The notes under the pieces are model-generated. The model made no database searches and had not been told where the DNA came from. It saw only the letters and a program-made list of their open reading frames with translations. A stretch of DNA of 64,000 nt, taken from Paulinella micropora. Its lineage: Eukaryota > Cercozoa > Imbricatea > Euglyphida. Below are positions 42,542 to 53,068 of the stretch, one piece after another. Position 1 is the first letter of the stretch. Each line of letters begins with the position of its first letter. Location: contig BJOX01000152.1 of NCBI GenBank assembly GCA_009731375.1, positions 264,325 through 328,324 on the forward strand. The letters are read 5' to 3'. Position numbers and translations under genes: made by a program.

Positions 42542-43833
42542 TCAGTACACTAACAACTGTTTATCACTGTAGATATTAGATGATGCATTCATGTTTTAAA
42601 ACAAGGGGGGATTCAATGAATGAGCAAGTCTACTTAAGACTGTATAGTAAGTATCACGTATCAATTAAAAACATTTTCGAGCGAGGCCTCAATATTTCAC
42701 TAACGTGTTGTTGAAAGTTCGAGCTGGTCACAGATGTATTAATATGAAGTCTAAGCCTACAGTTACTGATTAATCTCTTAGGCCGCTTCCCCTTCATTCG
42801 TTAAAGTAAAGTATGAGTGGTAAGTAAGTTACTATTAATAAATCATCCAGTGCCAGATACAATAAGCCCCGACTGAATGTGCTAAGTTCAGTTTTTTCCC
42901 GCCGTACTACGCGTGAGTACTTGCAAGCTCAGTTAGCCTTAGCTGTGTTCAGCTGAGAATTTCGTGTTCCATCTTCCCGGCTGACTGGTCGGAGTCACCT
43001 TCGAAATACTAACTACCAGCCGCTGTTTTTTTTCTCTGCCATTTTATAGCTCACGTCCGGAGGCTAGCCGAATCATTCACTCATGACTGAAGTTAACTCT
43101 TCACTAAGTTGTATAATATTAATATTAATAACTTTTGACTTCAAAATAATCATGAGTCATGGCTAATATTAATATTATTATTCAAAATACTATCAAAAAT
43201 TACTGCCACCGTAAAAAGTCAATCATCACACTGATCATGATGATGACATATTAATCAATAAGTTTTGAATCAGGCGCCTCAGACTGACAGTGACTCGAAT
43301 CAGCTTAGTGCCCCGAGCGGGTAAGTCCGACACTGTCAGTGACTGTCACTGCCCGGCAGACCAGGCCGCCGCAGTGGCTCAGCCACGGTCAGACTCCGCC
43401 AGTTACAGGGATAATCTTGTCGTGGCGTAGCTTGACTAGGGACGATGGGGGGTCAAGTGGGAAAAGCGCTGGGCGGTGGCGGGTGAAGCCGATACGATGA
43501 GTAAAAACTCACTTGAGAGCGGTTAGGGGGGGCTATTCCTTCGATCTTGCTTGCTTGCCTTTCTGGAAGATGTGCAGCGGAAATTATTATTGGGAAAATT
43601 TTTACCTTGGGAAATAAAACTTTACCTTGCTCAAATTTGGATGGTACGAGCTCAGGATTTTTTTTAATCTGATTATATTAATGTCAAATTTGTTATGAAT
43701 TATTAGTTTTTGATTGAATTTTTCAAAATCAAACAGTTACAAACCTTTTGCAGCGGCTTTCCTGCTGCCTTCGTACTTCGGCTGCTGTAGAGATTTGTTA
43801 TGTGTTGTTTTTCTTTGTTCAAGTTTTAATATT
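42540..43833. other. Intergenic, no gene seen
   Basis: Mixed composition without a convincing ORF. The part at 43260-43460 is more GC-rich and contains the inverted pair GACAGTGACT and AGTGACTGTC. Nothing resembling tRNA or rRNA was recognised. Confidence 0.4.
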
Positions 43834-44110
43834 ATTGCTGTTGACATTCAAGACAACAACAAAAATTAGTTTTTCATTTTTGTGTCAGATTTTCATTTTT
43901 GTGACAGTTTTTCATTTTTGTGACAAAAATTCAAATTTTCAAATTTAACGGTAACATTTCGCGAAAATTTACGATATTTTGCGGACGAATATAGCCGTTA
44001 ATTTGAAAAATTCAAATTTTCACCCAAAATCAAAATTCCAACCAAAACTGAAATTCCAACCAAAACAGAAAAATCAATTTTTTTTTGTTGTCTTGAATGT
44101 CAACAGCAAT
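43834..44110. mobile_element. MITE with 5-bp target-site duplication
   Basis: Terminal inverted repeats beginning ATTGCTGTTGACATTCAAGA, about 26 nt perfect and about 40 nt overall. ATATT is present directly on both sides (43829-43833 and 44111-44115). The interior is A/T-rich with repeated TTTTCATTTTTGTGACA on one side. Non-coding, 277 bp. Confidence 0.7.
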
Positions 44111-44320
44111 ATATTACCAAATCACTAGCAATTGTTTAATACAATTAAATTTTTTACAAAGCTTTAAAAGCTAACTATTATTTTGAATAATATAAATCTA
44201 GTATTTTAATGCTGATTTCAATGCTAGTCACCTTTTTCAGTGTGCATATGTAGAGTGGTCCCTATTAAAAATTGAATAAAGTTTTGAGAAGGAGTTAAAT
44301 GATTTTATGTTGAGAAATAT

Positions 44321-45031
44321 TGTAACACCCACGGTATACTACATGGTTTTTACGCTATTGGGACTTTACGAGAATTTACTCTGGGAAGTAAGTTCTTGTT
44401 ATTAAATGTATTATAAGATGAATTCTTATTACATTTCCGGTTCTGATAAATATATCCGGTTTTAGTGATGTATTAGGATAAGGAATATGGGAGGATAAGC
44501 TAGGAAGCTTAAATCCCATAGGACCTTAAAACCTAGATTTTACACTTAACCGTTTACCGCGTGGAGATGATTATTAAAATGCAGATTACACGAATGTGTA
44601 GCATTAATATGGAATAATCTCCCACATTAGTATGATAGCGTTGACCCGATCCTTCTACAGCACCTGTAGTATCCGTTTGAAGTTTGGATAAAAATCACGG
44701 AAAATTCCGTGAAATTTGGCCTTTTTTTCCGTGACTGGGATATTTAAGGCTAAATAAGGGAAATTGCACTTATGGGTTGTGTTTTGGTGATATGTTTTGG
44801 CATTTGTGCAGGTTACGGACGTAACGCAACATGTCAGATGAACCGGTCAAAGGGACATCCGGCTTGACCGGTGTTTTCCCTTTGGCTTGTTGTTTGGGTT
44901 CAGTTCTGACAACCCTTTCTACTTAAGAAGTGGCTGTTAGCTTTGAACCTGTTGTGTTCAATATCGTTTATTAAATTCCTTTTGTTACTTTTCCTTTGAG
45001 CTCGTAAGGCTAGACCTCCGGTCTTAATACA
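44321..45031 (+). repeat. 5' LTR of Ty3-type retrotransposon
   Basis: TGTAACACCCACGG to CGGTCTTAATACA, 711 bp, TGT...ACA ends. More than 99% identical to 54672-55383; differences are one indel (CCGCG against CCGGCG) and about three or four substitutions. ATAT precedes it and follows the 3' LTR, giving a 4-bp duplication (or AATAT, 5 bp, if the LTR ends one base earlier). Confidence 0.9.
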
Positions 45032-45303
45032 TTTGGAGTCCCTTTGCCTTTTTCGAACTCTGAAAGTACAAATTTGGAATCTGGAACGACTCACTCATTG
45101 GAGGCAATCAGTCACTGTTGTTGACTGTGCCGTGTTGAGAGTGTCAGGCATTGTTTCGATTATCAGTCACTGTTGTTGGCTGGTCGAGACGTGCTTTTTG
45201 TTGTTCTAACCAAGGGAAAAAAAAAAGGTGGTAAGGAGGGTTTCGTAGAAACAGGGAAGAACCCTGATCTCGAAACTTGGACCTTGTCACTTTGAAGTTA
45301 AAG
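45032..45303 (+). promoter_or_regulatory. Leader with candidate primer-binding site
   Basis: Directly after the LTR comes TTTGGAGTCCCTTTGCC, whose TGG start fits a primer-binding site complementary to a tRNA 3' CCA end; the tRNA was not identified. Further on are two copies of CAGTCACTGTTGTTG (about 45108 and 45162). Confidence 0.4.
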
Positions 45304-46047
45304 ATGTCCGCAGCGAAGCCATACGATCCATACTCGGATCCAATTGCGCAGTCGCTAGTGGGAAAGGCTGGGGGGGAATTTCTACTATTTGTAGCTTCGG
45401 ACTACTTAGTAGACCCCCATGATCAGCATCTGTTTCTGGAACACTTTGTCCCTTTGGCAAGTAAGTATCCAGACATTCCCAAGGACAAGGAGGTGATGGA
45501 TGTGGTAAAGAGTGAACAGGCTGGTATGATAAAGTGGGGGTGGACGGCAGCCACTTTTGCTTTTACCAACTATTCACCAAAAGCACCGAGGATCAAAACC
45601 TTGGCACCCATGGAGGTACGGAGGATGGTTACAAGGATGTTCATATCTTTGCACCTCCATGAGCTTCAAATGTTGGGTCATCCAAGGATGGAAGAGGAGG
45701 ATTTCGAATACCTTCCGACTCCCATTCCTTCCGAACAATTTGATTTGAAGTTCATAATGACGGGGGAGGAAACGAAGGAGGATTGGAAGGAGGAATGGTA
45801 TGGAGCGGTGAGGAGGGACCCTCTCCATGGGAAAACTTTTGAAACGACCATGGCTCAGGATCATTTCAAAAATGAAGTATACCCCTTGGTAGCCAAAACC
45901 TTCGCCAAAGCAGTTACGAATTGGGATAATGCTAAGGGGAGGTTGAAGGAGGCTAAATGGATGAAGGATACGAAAATCTGGGCTAAGAGAACTCAAGGCT
46001 CTTTCGACGTACTCCACATCGAAGGCTTCATGGGGAAACTGGAGTAA
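45304..46047 (+). CDS. Gag-like protein, first frame
   Basis: 247 residues from MSAAKPYDPYSD, ending TAA immediately followed by the ATG of the next frame (TAAATG), both in the same phase. Acidic and tryptophan-rich, no zinc knuckle. Probably the N-terminal part of the structural polyprotein. The TAAATG junction could be a lesion or a stop-restart arrangement. Confidence 0.55.
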   Translation: MSAAKPYDPYSDPIAQSLVGKAGGEFLLFVASDYLVDPHDQHLFLEHFVPLASKYPDIPKDKEVMDVVKSEQAGMIKWGWTAATFAFTNYSPKAPRIKTLAPMEVRRMVTRMFISLHLHELQMLGHPRMEEEDFEYLPTPIPSEQFDLKFIMTGEETKEDWKEEWYGAVRRDPLHGKTFETTMAQDHFKNEVYPLVAKTFAKAVTNWDNAKGRLKEAKWMKDTKIWAKRTQGSFDVLHIEGFMGKLE

Positions 46048-49000
46048 ATGGTCGAAGTTACGGCGTTAAGCAACAATGCCGAAAGGATGTTGCGAGATCT
46101 GCTGCGGGAGGCGGACAATGCAGCACTTGCAGCAACCAAGCTCGCGACAGCTACTGCTACGGCGGCAGATGCTGTGATCTTGGTGGTGGCAAGGGAACAG
46201 GCATATGAGAACCTGTATCGATATCTCATGTATCTCATGGAGGTCTTGAAGGCCTTGGAGGTCGGTATGGAAAGGTTTACGACCTGGGAACTGAGATATG
46301 CGAAGATCAGGAAAAGGGATGAGGATGATCCCATTGATCCTGGTCAACGTTATGATCAAGAGAGGAAGAGGATGCCGATCTTCCTGGCTAAGTTTACGCC
46401 GATTGCATTTGCCCCAGGGACACGGGGTAAGCAACAACCGACGATATGGTTTACTTTACAAGTAAACTGTCATCCGTTTATGAACTCGTCTTGGTTACGG
46501 AAAGCGATCAATATGCTCTGTAAGTTAATGGCGGAGAGCACTTTTGAATCGCCGATGACCTTGATGGATATTCTCCGACAGTGCACGGATGGGGATCTGA
46601 TGGAGCACTTTACGTTGGAGAAGATCAACGAGGGGATGGCGAGGGCACAACAGGAGAGGGATCATTATGCAGAAACGGGATCGATTAAAATGTCGAAACT
46701 GCATGCGATGATGCACGCCCTCATTGACTTGCTCGTCGAATTCGGTTGTCACTGGGAACTGACAAGTGAAGTCATGCTGACGGGCCATATCTCCACTGTT
46801 GTTGGAGAGGCTTTGAAGACAACTAAGTCCAAGCCGGTGAGGGTGAGGGGGACATTTGCGTTGGTGATGGAAAAGCTGAAGACGGACAATGCTTTTTTCA
46901 TCAGCCTTAAACGCCTCATTCGTCACATTATGGCGAGGATCAATCAGCATGATCCGACTGTTTATCGGGCCGTGAACAGAGGGTGGCCTGATAACAAATG
47001 GGCCAGTTCGATCCCTGACAATGCCGACTTTACGACGGAGGCATCCCCTGCTTGGCTGAACTTTGCGGCTCAGTACCAGAACTCAAAGCTGATGTGGAAG
47101 GACTTCCTACTGGCCGTGAGAACGTGGGATGATACGTTGGTCTCGGCGGGAGGGATAGAGGCTTTGGTGGCAGTTGCCAGAGATCGGTTTGGGGAACAAT
47201 CGTTGGGACAGGCAGCGGCTGTTCAGTTGGGCGGCGGAACTGAGGGACGACGTTCACGGATCCCTAAAGTTCAGAGGGGGGGATATGGAAAACCCCTCCG
47301 ACGCCAGCAACAGGAGGAGGAGCAAGATGAGGAAGAAACTAGCGACGAGCATATCCCTGCGATAGGCTCGAAGAGTAAAGGGGCTAGTTCTTCCAGTTCC
47401 TCTTACAAGGGTAGTCGTAAGCCATGCTTTGACTACTACTTTAAGGGAGGCAAGTGCAGAAGGGGGGATTTCTGCCCGGGGATGCACTCCGAAAAGGAAG
47501 CGGATTGGAAAATCCTAAAGGAGCAGCTCGAAAGTTCTGACAACAGCAAGTCCATTTGGGACATTGTCAGGGCTATCCGGAGCAGAGATCAGCTCTTCAT
47601 CAATAACAAGGCAGTTCGTACTTTGGTTAAAGCACGGCTGCGCGAGTATGAGGACACGGTGGACGCCTTGCGACAAGGGGGAAGCAAGCGGGGCCGTGGA
47701 GGATATGGAGGCCGTGGCCGCGGAGGAGGCTTCAGGGGGAAGAAGCGCTTTGGGGGTAAACGGGAAAAGGGCGGACCCCTCAAGAAGGCCAAAGTGGCGG
47801 CGGCTTCGAAGGAGGAGGAGGATGAAGGGGAGGTTCCCCCAGAGGAAGAAGTGGAAACTCAAGCAGGTATACTTGAGGGAGGAGGTGATAAGGGGAAGGG
47901 GTGTAGGGAATCGTCAGTCATTACTGATGGGGATGTTGTCGTGTGGCAGGAGACGACACGTTCACCAAGGATGATTATGGCGAAGATGAATGAACCGGGG
48001 AAGCTGGAGGTTAAAACAGTTCCCACAGGTAACCCTTCTCTCAAGAGTCATCACTCTACTCATGATTTGGATGGTGCTGTGATGCAGGTGACGATCGAAC
48101 GTGCAAAGCGGGGAAGTATTAATAAGTCTGTAGGGCCCGAGAAGGCCAGACGAGTTGATATTAAAAATAAACACGTTGTTACGATCGTACCGCATAGATC
48201 GCAACCTAATTTGAATCTTTTACCGGTTCCGACGTTGAGGTTGAAAAGGAAAGTTTCTTTCATTCCGGAGCCCGATTGGGGGGCGAAGCCGGTGCCTAAA
48301 CGGGTAAGGAAGTTGAAACCCGGGTTGAAGGTGACGGATGGTAAGAAAGAAATAGAAGCCGGTATGTCGAAGAATACTGCTTTTGGTGAAGGGCTCATCA
48401 GAAGTGGAGTATCGATACGGAAAGATTTAAAGAATAGTTTTGTTCTTTTGTCCGACTTAAAAGAACGCCTTGAGGCTATTGAAATGCCGGAACATGCGTT
48501 ATGCATTACTCAAGTTTACTGTGTAGACTTGGAGAGTGCATGCGATTTGGCCAATGATACGCAGGCTAACATTAATATCGCGGGCGCAAATTTCATTGCG
48601 GCAAACAAGGCGTGGTTGGATAAACACATGTTGCCTATGAAGGGGAGCATAGAAGGTGTTAATGGAAAAGCGAGGGCGGAGGTGACGGGGACGATGGTTT
48701 TAACCATTGAACTCTACTCCGGTAGGTCCTTCAACATCCAATTCTATGTCTGCCCGGAATATTCAGGGGGATTGCTGATCGGGTTCAAGCAGCTCAATAA
48801 GATGAACACATTGATTGACTGCCGGTCGGGCTTGGTGCACTATGGGATTAGTGATGATGACGCAGAGGATATGGTGAGGGGGCGAACGCAAGTTCCTCTC
48901 TTTCACGTTGATACTTATGCGGTATCGTACACCAAGTCAGGGGCGACTAAAGGGAAGGACCCACATGCTATTGCACGGAGTGCAAAGGTGCAGTTGGTCA

Positions 49001-49614
49001 TACCAAAACCATATCAGCACCCAGCGTTGGACAATTATTACAGGGATTTCCAACCGGAGTACCGCGGGTTTGCGGGAAAGGTTGTGAAGGTTGTTCGATG
49101 TTGGGACAAGGCAACAGTGGAGGACTTAATTCAGGGCCGGTGTGCTCAGATTATGGCCTGCACAATGGAAGAACAGAACATGGAGGTGGAAGCGGGGATG
49201 GATAGGTTCAGGGATGGTAAAAAGGGGCCTTATGTGTTCCTTCAGAACCGATACTGCTTCCATGCGAAAGCATCACAGGGTAATAGACCGTTGTTTGAAC
49301 CGCTGATGGAAACGCGGGTTTCAACGGGAGGGACGGAGGATGAGATCAGTGAGTTCGTGGGAAACATGTGGGGTGACAAACCTCTTTGTCCACGGAATTC
49401 CGGGGAGACGGCAAAGTTGCTTACGAAATATTTCGAAGGTGACAAACCGTTTTCCATGATCTTACCGTTCCATGAGAAAGCGTTATGGGCGGATGAGGTT
49501 TTGGACCGGATGATGGATCACCCGATCCCGGTGCCGTCTAGAAAGCAACAGTTGGTGATTGCTTGTAGATTGGGCACTAGGGAACAGGGGCTGACATACC
49601 GGAACTCACTTTAG
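46048..49614 (+). CDS. Gag nucleocapsid and protease-region protein
   Basis: 1188 residues. The first about 400 are helical Gag-like. At 460-480 is a CCCH zinc finger (C460, C470, C476, H480; CFDYYFKGGKC...CPGMH) instead of the usual CCHC knuckle. An RGG-type basic region follows (GRGGYGGRGRGGGFRG). Around residues 810-930 lies a retropepsin-like segment with GLLIGFKQL, but where the catalytic DTG/DSG should be the sequence reads NIAGANFI. The frame ends in TAG, beyond which the same frame continues open to the next ORF. Confidence 0.7.
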   Translation: MVEVTALSNNAERMLRDLLREADNAALAATKLATATATAADAVILVVAREQAYENLYRYLMYLMEVLKALEVGMERFTTWELRYAKIRKRDEDDPIDPGQRYDQERKRMPIFLAKFTPIAFAPGTRGKQQPTIWFTLQVNCHPFMNSSWLRKAINMLCKLMAESTFESPMTLMDILRQCTDGDLMEHFTLEKINEGMARAQQERDHYAETGSIKMSKLHAMMHALIDLLVEFGCHWELTSEVMLTGHISTVVGEALKTTKSKPVRVRGTFALVMEKLKTDNAFFISLKRLIRHIMARINQHDPTVYRAVNRGWPDNKWASSIPDNADFTTEASPAWLNFAAQYQNSKLMWKDFLLAVRTWDDTLVSAGGIEALVAVARDRFGEQSLGQAAAVQLGGGTEGRRSRIPKVQRGGYGKPLRRQQQEEEQDEEETSDEHIPAIGSKSKGASSSSSSYKGSRKPCFDYYFKGGKCRRGDFCPGMHSEKEADWKILKEQLESSDNSKSIWDIVRAIRSRDQLFINNKAVRTLVKARLREYEDTVDALRQGGSKRGRGGYGGRGRGGGFRGKKRFGGKREKGGPLKKAKVAAASKEEEDEGEVPPEEEVETQAGILEGGGDKGKGCRESSVITDGDVVVWQETTRSPRMIMAKMNEPGKLEVKTVPTGNPSLKSHHSTHDLDGAVMQVTIERAKRGSINKSVGPEKARRVDIKNKHVVTIVPHRSQPNLNLLPVPTLRLKRKVSFIPEPDWGAKPVPKRVRKLKPGLKVTDGKKEIEAGMSKNTAFGEGLIRSGVSIRKDLKNSFVLLSDLKERLEAIEMPEHALCITQVYCVDLESACDLANDTQANINIAGANFIAANKAWLDKHMLPMKGSIEGVNGKARAEVTGTMVLTIELYSGRSFNIQFYVCPEYSGGLLIGFKQLNKMNTLIDCRSGLVHYGISDDDAEDMVRGRTQVPLFHVDTYAVSYTKSGATKGKDPHAIARSAKVQLVIPKPYQHPALDNYYRDFQPEYRGFAGKVVKVVRCWDKATVEDLIQGRCAQIMACTMEEQNMEVEAGMDRFRDGKKGPYVFLQNRYCFHAKASQGNRPLFEPLMETRVSTGGTEDEISEFVGNMWGDKPLCPRNSGETAKLLTKYFEGDKPFSMILPFHEKALWADEVLDRMMDHPIPVPSRKQQLVIACRLGTREQGLTYRNSL

Positions 49615-49713
49615 GGGTGTGACCTTCAGAAGATACGGGAACAGGCATTCACGTGCTTCACGGGGTTTTACACCAAAAGGGCGCCTATCCAGTACGCTTT
49701 TATCCTGGATCGG

Positions 49714-50334
49714 ATGGCGAACCTAGGAAAATGGGGTGAGTTCTCGGAAGTCAAGTACCATCAGCAGGAGGTGGAAATGCCCTCCGAGGATGGATTAGTG
49801 GAGGATGCGTGGTCGGACATGGCTGAGGCGCCCGAACTTAGGAGTCGGAAGAACGCTCAGTCATGGGATGAGAGAATGGCTCAAATGCGGGCGGATTGGA
49901 AGGGGAATAAAGAAGATCTGAAAAACCTTCAAGGGGTGATGGCTAAGGAGAAGGAGATCTTTGATCCGCCTAGGCCGGGGACGGTCAAGCATTTTGAGGC
50001 ACATCTCAGGAAGATTCCGGGGATGAATATCACGCATGCCTCTAGAAGGTCTATCTTAGGCCGCAGGGAGGAGAGCATTGCCCAGGAAAAGGCGGAGGAG
50101 CTACAGGCAGATGATTTCACGGAGTTTTCGGACTCCCCGATTTCGTCGCATGTACGCATGGTTCCGAAGCCGGATGGGGCGCTTAGATTTTGCGTGAACT
50201 ACTATCGGGCTAACAAGATCATCGAGGGTGAGCGGTATCCGCTGCCTAAGATCGATGACTGTATGCGTAAGTTGAAACACGCAACATTCTACTCAGTCTT
50301 GGACCTCAAAAATGGGTTCTGGCAGATTCAGTAG
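49714..50334 (+). CDS. Reverse transcriptase, N-terminal part
   Basis: Same frame as the preceding ORF after the TAG at 49612. RT fingers are visible: ISSHVRMVPKPDGALRFCVNYY, YPLPKIDD, FYSVLDLKNGFWQIQ, with the first catalytic Asp in LDLKNG. It is cut by TAG at 50332-50334, and within about 20 nt the RT continues in another frame (TAFVVGMTLYQW). A 5-bp deletion there would explain the shift. Confidence 0.75.
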   Translation: MANLGKWGEFSEVKYHQQEVEMPSEDGLVEDAWSDMAEAPELRSRKNAQSWDERMAQMRADWKGNKEDLKNLQGVMAKEKEIFDPPRPGTVKHFEAHLRKIPGMNITHASRRSILGRREESIAQEKAEELQADDFTEFSDSPISSHVRMVPKPDGALRFCVNYYRANKIIEGERYPLPKIDDCMRKLKHATFYSVLDLKNGFWQIQ

Positions 50335-53044
50335 GAAGAGCAGATGGCTGACAGCGTTTGTCGTAGGAATGACGCTGTACCAATGGAAGGTATTGTCAAT
50401 GGGTCTGAGGAACTCACCGGGCATATTTCAGGCAGCTATGCAGAAAATGCTGGGTCGGAGATTTGAGGATGGAAGGGCAGGTGGGTTCATGGAGAAATAT
50501 GGACAGAAGGCGGAGGATTACGCTTTCTGTTACATAGATGATATTATCATCTACTCCAATACTATGGAGGAACATTTAGCCCACATCCAGGATGTTTTCC
50601 GACGGGTGAGGGAGTTTGGTCTCAAGGTGAACTTGGACAAGTGCCAGTTTGCCACCCGACAGGTGACATACCTGGGATATGATATCTCGAACGGGACAGT
50701 GGCGATTGCGGCTAAGAAAAGGGATGCTGTGGAAGGCATTAAGCGGCCTCAGACGCGGTCGGAGTTGTTCTCCTTCATTGCGCTTGCGCAATACTACAGT
50801 CAGTTCTTTCCCAAATGGTCGGATACGGTTAAGCCGTTGAGGGAGCTGTACTTGAAAGGCGATATAAGGGAATGGACGCCTAAACAGGAGGAGACGTTCG
50901 AGTTCATTAAGGAAATGTTGACTCGTGATCCCAAGTTTAACAAGGATTGCATCTTGATGATGCCGGATGTTGATAAACAGTATGTGCTGGACACCGACGC
51001 GTCTAAGTACGCGGTCGGGGCAGTCCTACAGCAGTACGATGATAGAGGGGTCTTACGGCCGATAATGTATTTGAGTCGGAAACTCAATAAGGCGGAACAG
51101 AACTACTGTACGAGGCAGAGGGAGGCCTTGGCAGTGGTTTGGTCGTTTATAAGACTCAGGGAATACTTGTGGGGGTCACGGGATATCGTGGTAAGAACGG
51201 ACCACCAGAACTTGATGTGGTTAATGACGAACGATTGCACGGGCAGGTTGGCCAGATGGCAGGCCCTACTGTCGTGTTATGACTTCACCGTCAAGTACAT
51301 TCCCGGCAAGAAGAATATTGTGGCTGACTCTTTGTCAAGGGTCAATTACTCCACGCCATCCGCATGTCTGGCTGCGATGCAGATGGACGAGTTTGAGGAC
51401 TTGGCGTTGAGAGTGGATCAAAAAAATATCTTGCCGGCGAACATGATCTTCTATGCCAATAAGGCACACCCGGGGTCGAGCAGAAAGGAACCTAGGGTGT
51501 GGGAGGCAAGGAAAGGGGAATACAGGAAGGTCATGTTGTCCCAGTTGGAACGGGAGGTTGGCCAAGCAGAGTGCTGTAGAGAGCATTTTGTTGATGAGGC
51601 CGTGCAACGCCTGAAAGAATACGAGGCTGATAAAGCCGCTATTCTGGATGAGGATAAGGCGGAGCATGAGTGTTACTGTTGCCAGGCGCATGCGACACCG
51701 GCCATCCGAACCTACCTGGAAGACCCGGGCGTGGAANNNNNNNNNNTACCGGCCATCCGAACCTACCTGGAAGACCTGGGCGTGGAAACAGCTCCAGAAC
51801 CGGAGGTGGTTTCTATGGAACCGCTAAGGGATGCTGAGGGGTCGGGGCCGGATTCCAGGCCTCAAGTGGGAATCCAGGTAGAGGATGGTACAGTGCGTAT
51901 TGCGTCACTGGAGGCATGGAGACAGTGCCAGAGGGCAGATGAGAAGTACAAGGACTTGATCCAGTACTTTCTGGCGGAGGATGAGCTATTGCTGACGGAA
52001 AGAATCCGGACGCAGCTTAAAACTCTGGCATGGCGGGATGGCCTCCTATGGTACACAGGCAAGGCAGCCGAAACGGCCAAGAACCCGGAGAAGTGGGTTT
52101 TATGGGTCCCGGCCAAACTGAGGCAGATGATCTACGTAGCGTCGCACGTGGTCCCGTTGGTTAATCACCCGGGGGTGCAGAGGACGCAGTGGATTATCAA
52201 AAGGAGGTTCTGGTGGGAAGGGATGGATAAGTTTATTAAGGCAAGGGTCAAGGGCTGTACGATCTGTCAACTCAACAAGAAACACCCAGTGAAGGGTAAG
52301 ATCCCGGTTGGGAAATTTACATTGCTGGAAAGGCTCTTTGAGTTCCTGCATGTAGACCACGTGGGGCCGTTGCCGCCGGTGGGACCAACGAAGGATAAAT
52401 TCTTGTTGACGGTTATTGATAGGGCGAGCAATTATGTCTGGGCGATACCAGTACCTGACACGACGGCCGAGACGACAGCCAGGGAGCTGATCGATCGAAT
52501 CCTATGTGTGGTAGGGGTCCCCAAGACGATTTGCTCAGATAAAGGACCAGCCTTTGATAACGAGCTGATGGAAAGGCTCGCCAAGTTCTATGGGGTTCAC
52601 TGGCAGTACGTTACACCGTACAATCCGAGGGCTAATGGCAAGATTGAGCGGGTGCATAGACCGCTCAAGTCGGCTCTGAGGACCTACTGCAAGAAAAGTC
52701 AACTCTTGTGGAAAGAGGTGGTCCCGAGTTTTGTATTCGCGATGAACGCGATGCCATCGAAGGCTCTGGGAGCGGGGGCGGAGTGTAGGTCCCCATATCA
52801 AGTAGTGTACGGTCAGGAGCCGGTGATGCCTCAACACTTGGTATTTCAGGATGGACCTGGTTTGGCCATGGATGAGGATGAACTCTGGGGGGTACGCATG
52901 CGTGTGTCCATGGAGGCCATGCAAGCGGTCAGACAGGCGAGGTTGGCGGAACAGACCCGTCAGTTAAGCAAGGAACCCTTGGAGCAGGACTTGTCTATGG
53001 TGACGTATAAGCAAGGAGACATTGTCATGTTATACTACCCATAG
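50312..53044 (+). CDS. Reverse transcriptase (palm), RNase H and integrase
   Basis: RT: MTLYQWKVLSMGLRNSPGIF and CYIDDIIIYS (YIDD catalytic box). RNase H: YVLDTDASKYAVGAVLQQ, REALAVVWSF, VRTDHQNLMW. Integrase: HHCC zinc domain (H...CTICQ), D in FLHVDHVGPL, D in CSDKGPAFDN and E in NGKIERVH. The part before residue about 10 is out-of-frame sequence. It ends in TAG at 53042, in phase with the next ORF. The N gap at 51737 sits between two copies of PAIRTYLED, in the RNase H-integrase linker. Confidence 0.85.
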   Translation: MGSGRFSRKSRWLTAFVVGMTLYQWKVLSMGLRNSPGIFQAAMQKMLGRRFEDGRAGGFMEKYGQKAEDYAFCYIDDIIIYSNTMEEHLAHIQDVFRRVREFGLKVNLDKCQFATRQVTYLGYDISNGTVAIAAKKRDAVEGIKRPQTRSELFSFIALAQYYSQFFPKWSDTVKPLRELYLKGDIREWTPKQEETFEFIKEMLTRDPKFNKDCILMMPDVDKQYVLDTDASKYAVGAVLQQYDDRGVLRPIMYLSRKLNKAEQNYCTRQREALAVVWSFIRLREYLWGSRDIVVRTDHQNLMWLMTNDCTGRLARWQALLSCYDFTVKYIPGKKNIVADSLSRVNYSTPSACLAAMQMDEFEDLALRVDQKNILPANMIFYANKAHPGSSRKEPRVWEARKGEYRKVMLSQLEREVGQAECCREHFVDEAVQRLKEYEADKAAILDEDKAEHECYCCQAHATPAIRTYLEDPGVEXXXXPAIRTYLEDLGVETAPEPEVVSMEPLRDAEGSGPDSRPQVGIQVEDGTVRIASLEAWRQCQRADEKYKDLIQYFLAEDELLLTERIRTQLKTLAWRDGLLWYTGKAAETAKNPEKWVLWVPAKLRQMIYVASHVVPLVNHPGVQRTQWIIKRRFWWEGMDKFIKARVKGCTICQLNKKHPVKGKIPVGKFTLLERLFEFLHVDHVGPLPPVGPTKDKFLLTVIDRASNYVWAIPVPDTTAETTARELIDRILCVVGVPKTICSDKGPAFDNELMERLAKFYGVHWQYVTPYNPRANGKIERVHRPLKSALRTYCKKSQLLWKEVVPSFVFAMNAMPSKALGAGAECRSPYQVVYGQEPVMPQHLVFQDGPGLAMDEDELWGVRMRVSMEAMQAVRQARLAEQTRQLSKEPLEQDLSMVTYKQGDIVMLYYP

Positions 53045-53068
53045 GTCCCTAAGGGCATCTCTTCGAAG

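Noticed and set aside
43260-43460. tRNA or other structured RNA gene in the GC-richer patch
   Set aside because: No cloverleaf or known RNA motif could be traced by eye.
49612-53044. Nuclear reassignment of TAG as the settled explanation
   Set aside because: TAG ends the LINE frame, the 89-aa gene and the two-exon gene at natural-looking positions, and a frameshift and a TAA are also present in the LTR element.
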